Below are positions 13,675 to 14,612 of a DNA stretch of 14,612 bases, piece by piece. The first letter of the stretch is position 1, and each line of letters starts with the position of its first letter. The stretch is from Lachnospiraceae bacterium (lineage in GTDB: Bacteria > Bacillota > Clostridia > Lachnospirales > Lachnospiraceae): positions 1 through 14,612 of the forward strand of contig CAAGQC010000012.1 in the NCBI GenBank assembly GCA_900771995.1, written 5' to 3'. Made by a program: the position numbers and the translations under genes. The notes below the pieces were generated by a model that had not been told where the DNA came from, did no database searches, and was given only the letters and a program-made list of their open reading frames with translations.

Positions 13675-14187
13675 ATGAAGAATAAAAAATATTCCATCGT
13701 TTATAGCAGCTTAACAGGTAATACCAAGGTGCTGGCTGATGCGATCCACGAGGCATTACCTCAAGATGAATGTGAGTATTTCGGTGTGTCCGACACCCTG
13801 ATCCCTTCTTCCGAACTGCTCTATATCGGATTTTGGACAGACAAGGGTAATGCAGATACCAAGACATTACAGCTATTATCGCAGTTAAAGAATAAACACA
13901 TTTTTCTGTTTGGAACTGCAGGCTTTGGTGGCAGTGATATTTATTTCCGGAAAATCCTGAATCAGGTTAAGCAGTTCGTTGATGCAAGTAATGTTATCGT
14001 CGGAGAGTATATGTGTCAGGGCAGAATGCCACAGTCTGTCCGGGAACGCTACCTGAAAATGAAGGAAGCTCCCGATCATCCGGAAAATCTTGATGTATTG
14101 ATCCAGAATTTTGACTGTGCATTGTCTCACCCTGATGCAGATGACTTGGAGAGCCTCAGACAAGCCGTTAGGAACTCATCCTTCTGA
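13675..14187 (+). CDS. Flavodoxin-like protein, BilS-like family
   Basis: This 170-residue protein has a flavodoxin fold: YSIVYSSLTGNTK (6-18) is the FMN phosphate-binding loop, and LFGTAGFGG (78-86) is the second flavin-contacting loop. It also shows GFWTDKG (52-58), MCQGRMPQSVRERY and NFDCALSHPD, a combination I associate with the gut-Firmicute flavodoxins now called BilS, which accompany the bilirubin reductase BilR in some species. No bilR-like gene is in this window, so a bilirubin link is conjecture; a general electron-transfer role is equally possible. The ATG at 13675 has GGAG 10 nt upstream. An earlier ATG at 13670 gives only a two-codon frame whose stop overlaps the true start. It is the only clear plus-strand gene, with its own promoter and a terminator hairpin. 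Confidence 0.85.
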   Translation: MKNKKYSIVYSSLTGNTKVLADAIHEALPQDECEYFGVSDTLIPSSELLYIGFWTDKGNADTKTLQLLSQLKNKHIFLFGTAGFGGSDIYFRKILNQVKQFVDASNVIVGEYMCQGRMPQSVRERYLKMKEAPDHPENLDVLIQNFDCALSHPDADDLESLRQAVRNSSF

Positions 14188-14200
14188 TAAGACCATAAAA

Positions 14201-14232
14201 TAAGGCAGCCCCACATAGCTGAGTCTGCCTTA
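14201..14232. terminator. Bidirectional hairpin terminator between flavodoxin-like and EAL genes
   Basis: TAAGGCAG (14201-14208) pairs with CTGCCTTA (14225-14232) across a 16-nt loop, between two converging genes. On the minus strand the stem is followed by TTTTATGG, a fair U-tract for the EAL gene. On the plus strand the following sequence (CCTTCTTTACTT) is U-rich but interrupted, so termination there may be weaker. Confidence 0.7.
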
Positions 14233-14238
14233 CCTTCT

Positions 14239-14612
14239 TTACTTAACATTGATGCCACTGACATATTGTTGTAGAAACTGTTCTTTTCCGCATGGTCTGC
14301 CAAAATAGTATCCTTGCAGATAATCAACCTTCATTTCTTTCATTTTCAGAAGCCATTCTTTTTCCTCGATGCCTTCTGCACATATCCTGACATTAATACT
14401 ATGTACCATCAAGATGATATTTTTATATAATTCATAATCCCTGTCACTGTTCATCGCCTTGGCAGTAAAATCCCTGTCCATTTTCACATAACTCGGATTC
14501 ATATCACGGATACAATGAAGATTTGAATATCCTGTTCCAAAATCATCGATCACGAAGGGGATCCCGATCGCATCCAAGCTTTTACGGAATTTGCAGAACG
14601 AAGGTGTCATAT
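14239..14612 (-). CDS. EAL-domain protein, probable c-di-GMP phosphodiesterase (partial)
   Basis: About 124 codons of the carboxyl-terminal end of a gene whose beginning lies beyond the right edge. The visible part is the second half of an EAL domain: PFVIDDFGTGYSNL (metal-binding Asp-Asp pair), YVKMDR (catalytic lysine), ICAEGIEEKE (metal-binding Glu) and LQGYYFGRP. These residues are intact, so hydrolysis of c-di-GMP to pGpG is plausible; the EAL motif itself is outside the window and cannot be checked. An in-frame ATG at 14610 is internal and not a likely start, because the domain would lack its first half. Whether a sensor or GGDEF domain precedes it is unknown. A hairpin terminator follows the stop. 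Confidence 0.9.
   Translation of the reverse strand, partial: MTPSFCKFRKSLDAIGIPFVIDDFGTGYSNLHCIRDMNPSYVKMDRDFTAKAMNSDRDYELYKNIILMVHSINVRICAEGIEEKEWLLKMKEMKVDYLQGYYFGRPCGKEQFLQQYVSGINVK

Overview
This window looks like the chromosome of a low-to-mid GC Firmicute, most likely a gut-type Clostridia member of the Lachnospiraceae. That rests on AGGAGG-type ribosome binding sites before nearly every gene, a Gram-positive style lipoprotein binding protein without a dedicated ATPase, the HPr sequence type and a BilS-like flavodoxin. The assignment is inference, since no rRNA or marker gene is present. Almost every gene lies on the minus strand; only the flavodoxin gene is on the plus strand.

Region 1 (27-5851, minus) is one tightly packed operon in the order HPr (ptsH), Enzyme I (ptsI), glucosamine-6-P deaminase (nagB), GlcNAc-6-P deacetylase (nagA), IIA-Glc type EIIA (crr-like), GlcNAc-type EIIBC (nagE-like). 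It encodes the whole phosphate relay from PEP to imported GlcNAc plus both enzymes that turn GlcNAc-6-P into fructose-6-P. A good promoter (TAGACA-N17-TAATAT, 5941-5969) precedes ptsH. The HPr has His15 but carries Lys at position 46 (Ser at 45), where the regulatory serine normally sits. A 17-bp palindrome lies between crr and nagE.

Region 2 (6041-11594, minus) is a sugar or sugar-acid uptake locus. It holds an AraC-family regulator, a lipoprotein solute-binding protein, two CUT1-type permeases and an enolase-superfamily dehydratase of the mannonate dehydratase/RspA group, closed by a clear intrinsic terminator at 6041-6075. Strong dyads punctuate it: a 38-bp palindrome abutting the regulator's stop codon, an inverted repeat about 38 bp upstream of the predicted start of transcription of the binding-protein gene, a 14-bp palindrome in that leader, and a 10-bp-stem hairpin between the binding-protein and permease genes. 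The likely logic is that the AraC protein senses a sugar or sugar acid and activates its uptake and dehydration. The substrate cannot be read from the sequence.

Region 3 (11621-13437, minus) has a short orphan reading frame that resembles the C-terminal tail of an IlvD/Edd-family dehydratase, wedged directly behind a membrane-bound GGDEF diguanylate cyclase with a TTG start. This suggests an old rearrangement breakpoint.

Region 4 (13438-14612) has a divergent intergenic region with a good plus-strand promoter and a palindrome, a BilS-like flavodoxin-fold gene (+), a shared hairpin terminator, and the C-terminal part of an EAL-domain protein (-) cut by the window edge. A cyclase and an EAL protein within 1 kb suggest a local c-di-GMP signalling pair. 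I found no CRISPR array, tRNA, rRNA, transposase or phage gene. No clearly unprecedented system is evident. The best leads are the self-contained GlcNAc PTS with its unusual HPr, the regulatory dyads of the ABC/ManD locus, and the dehydratase remnant.
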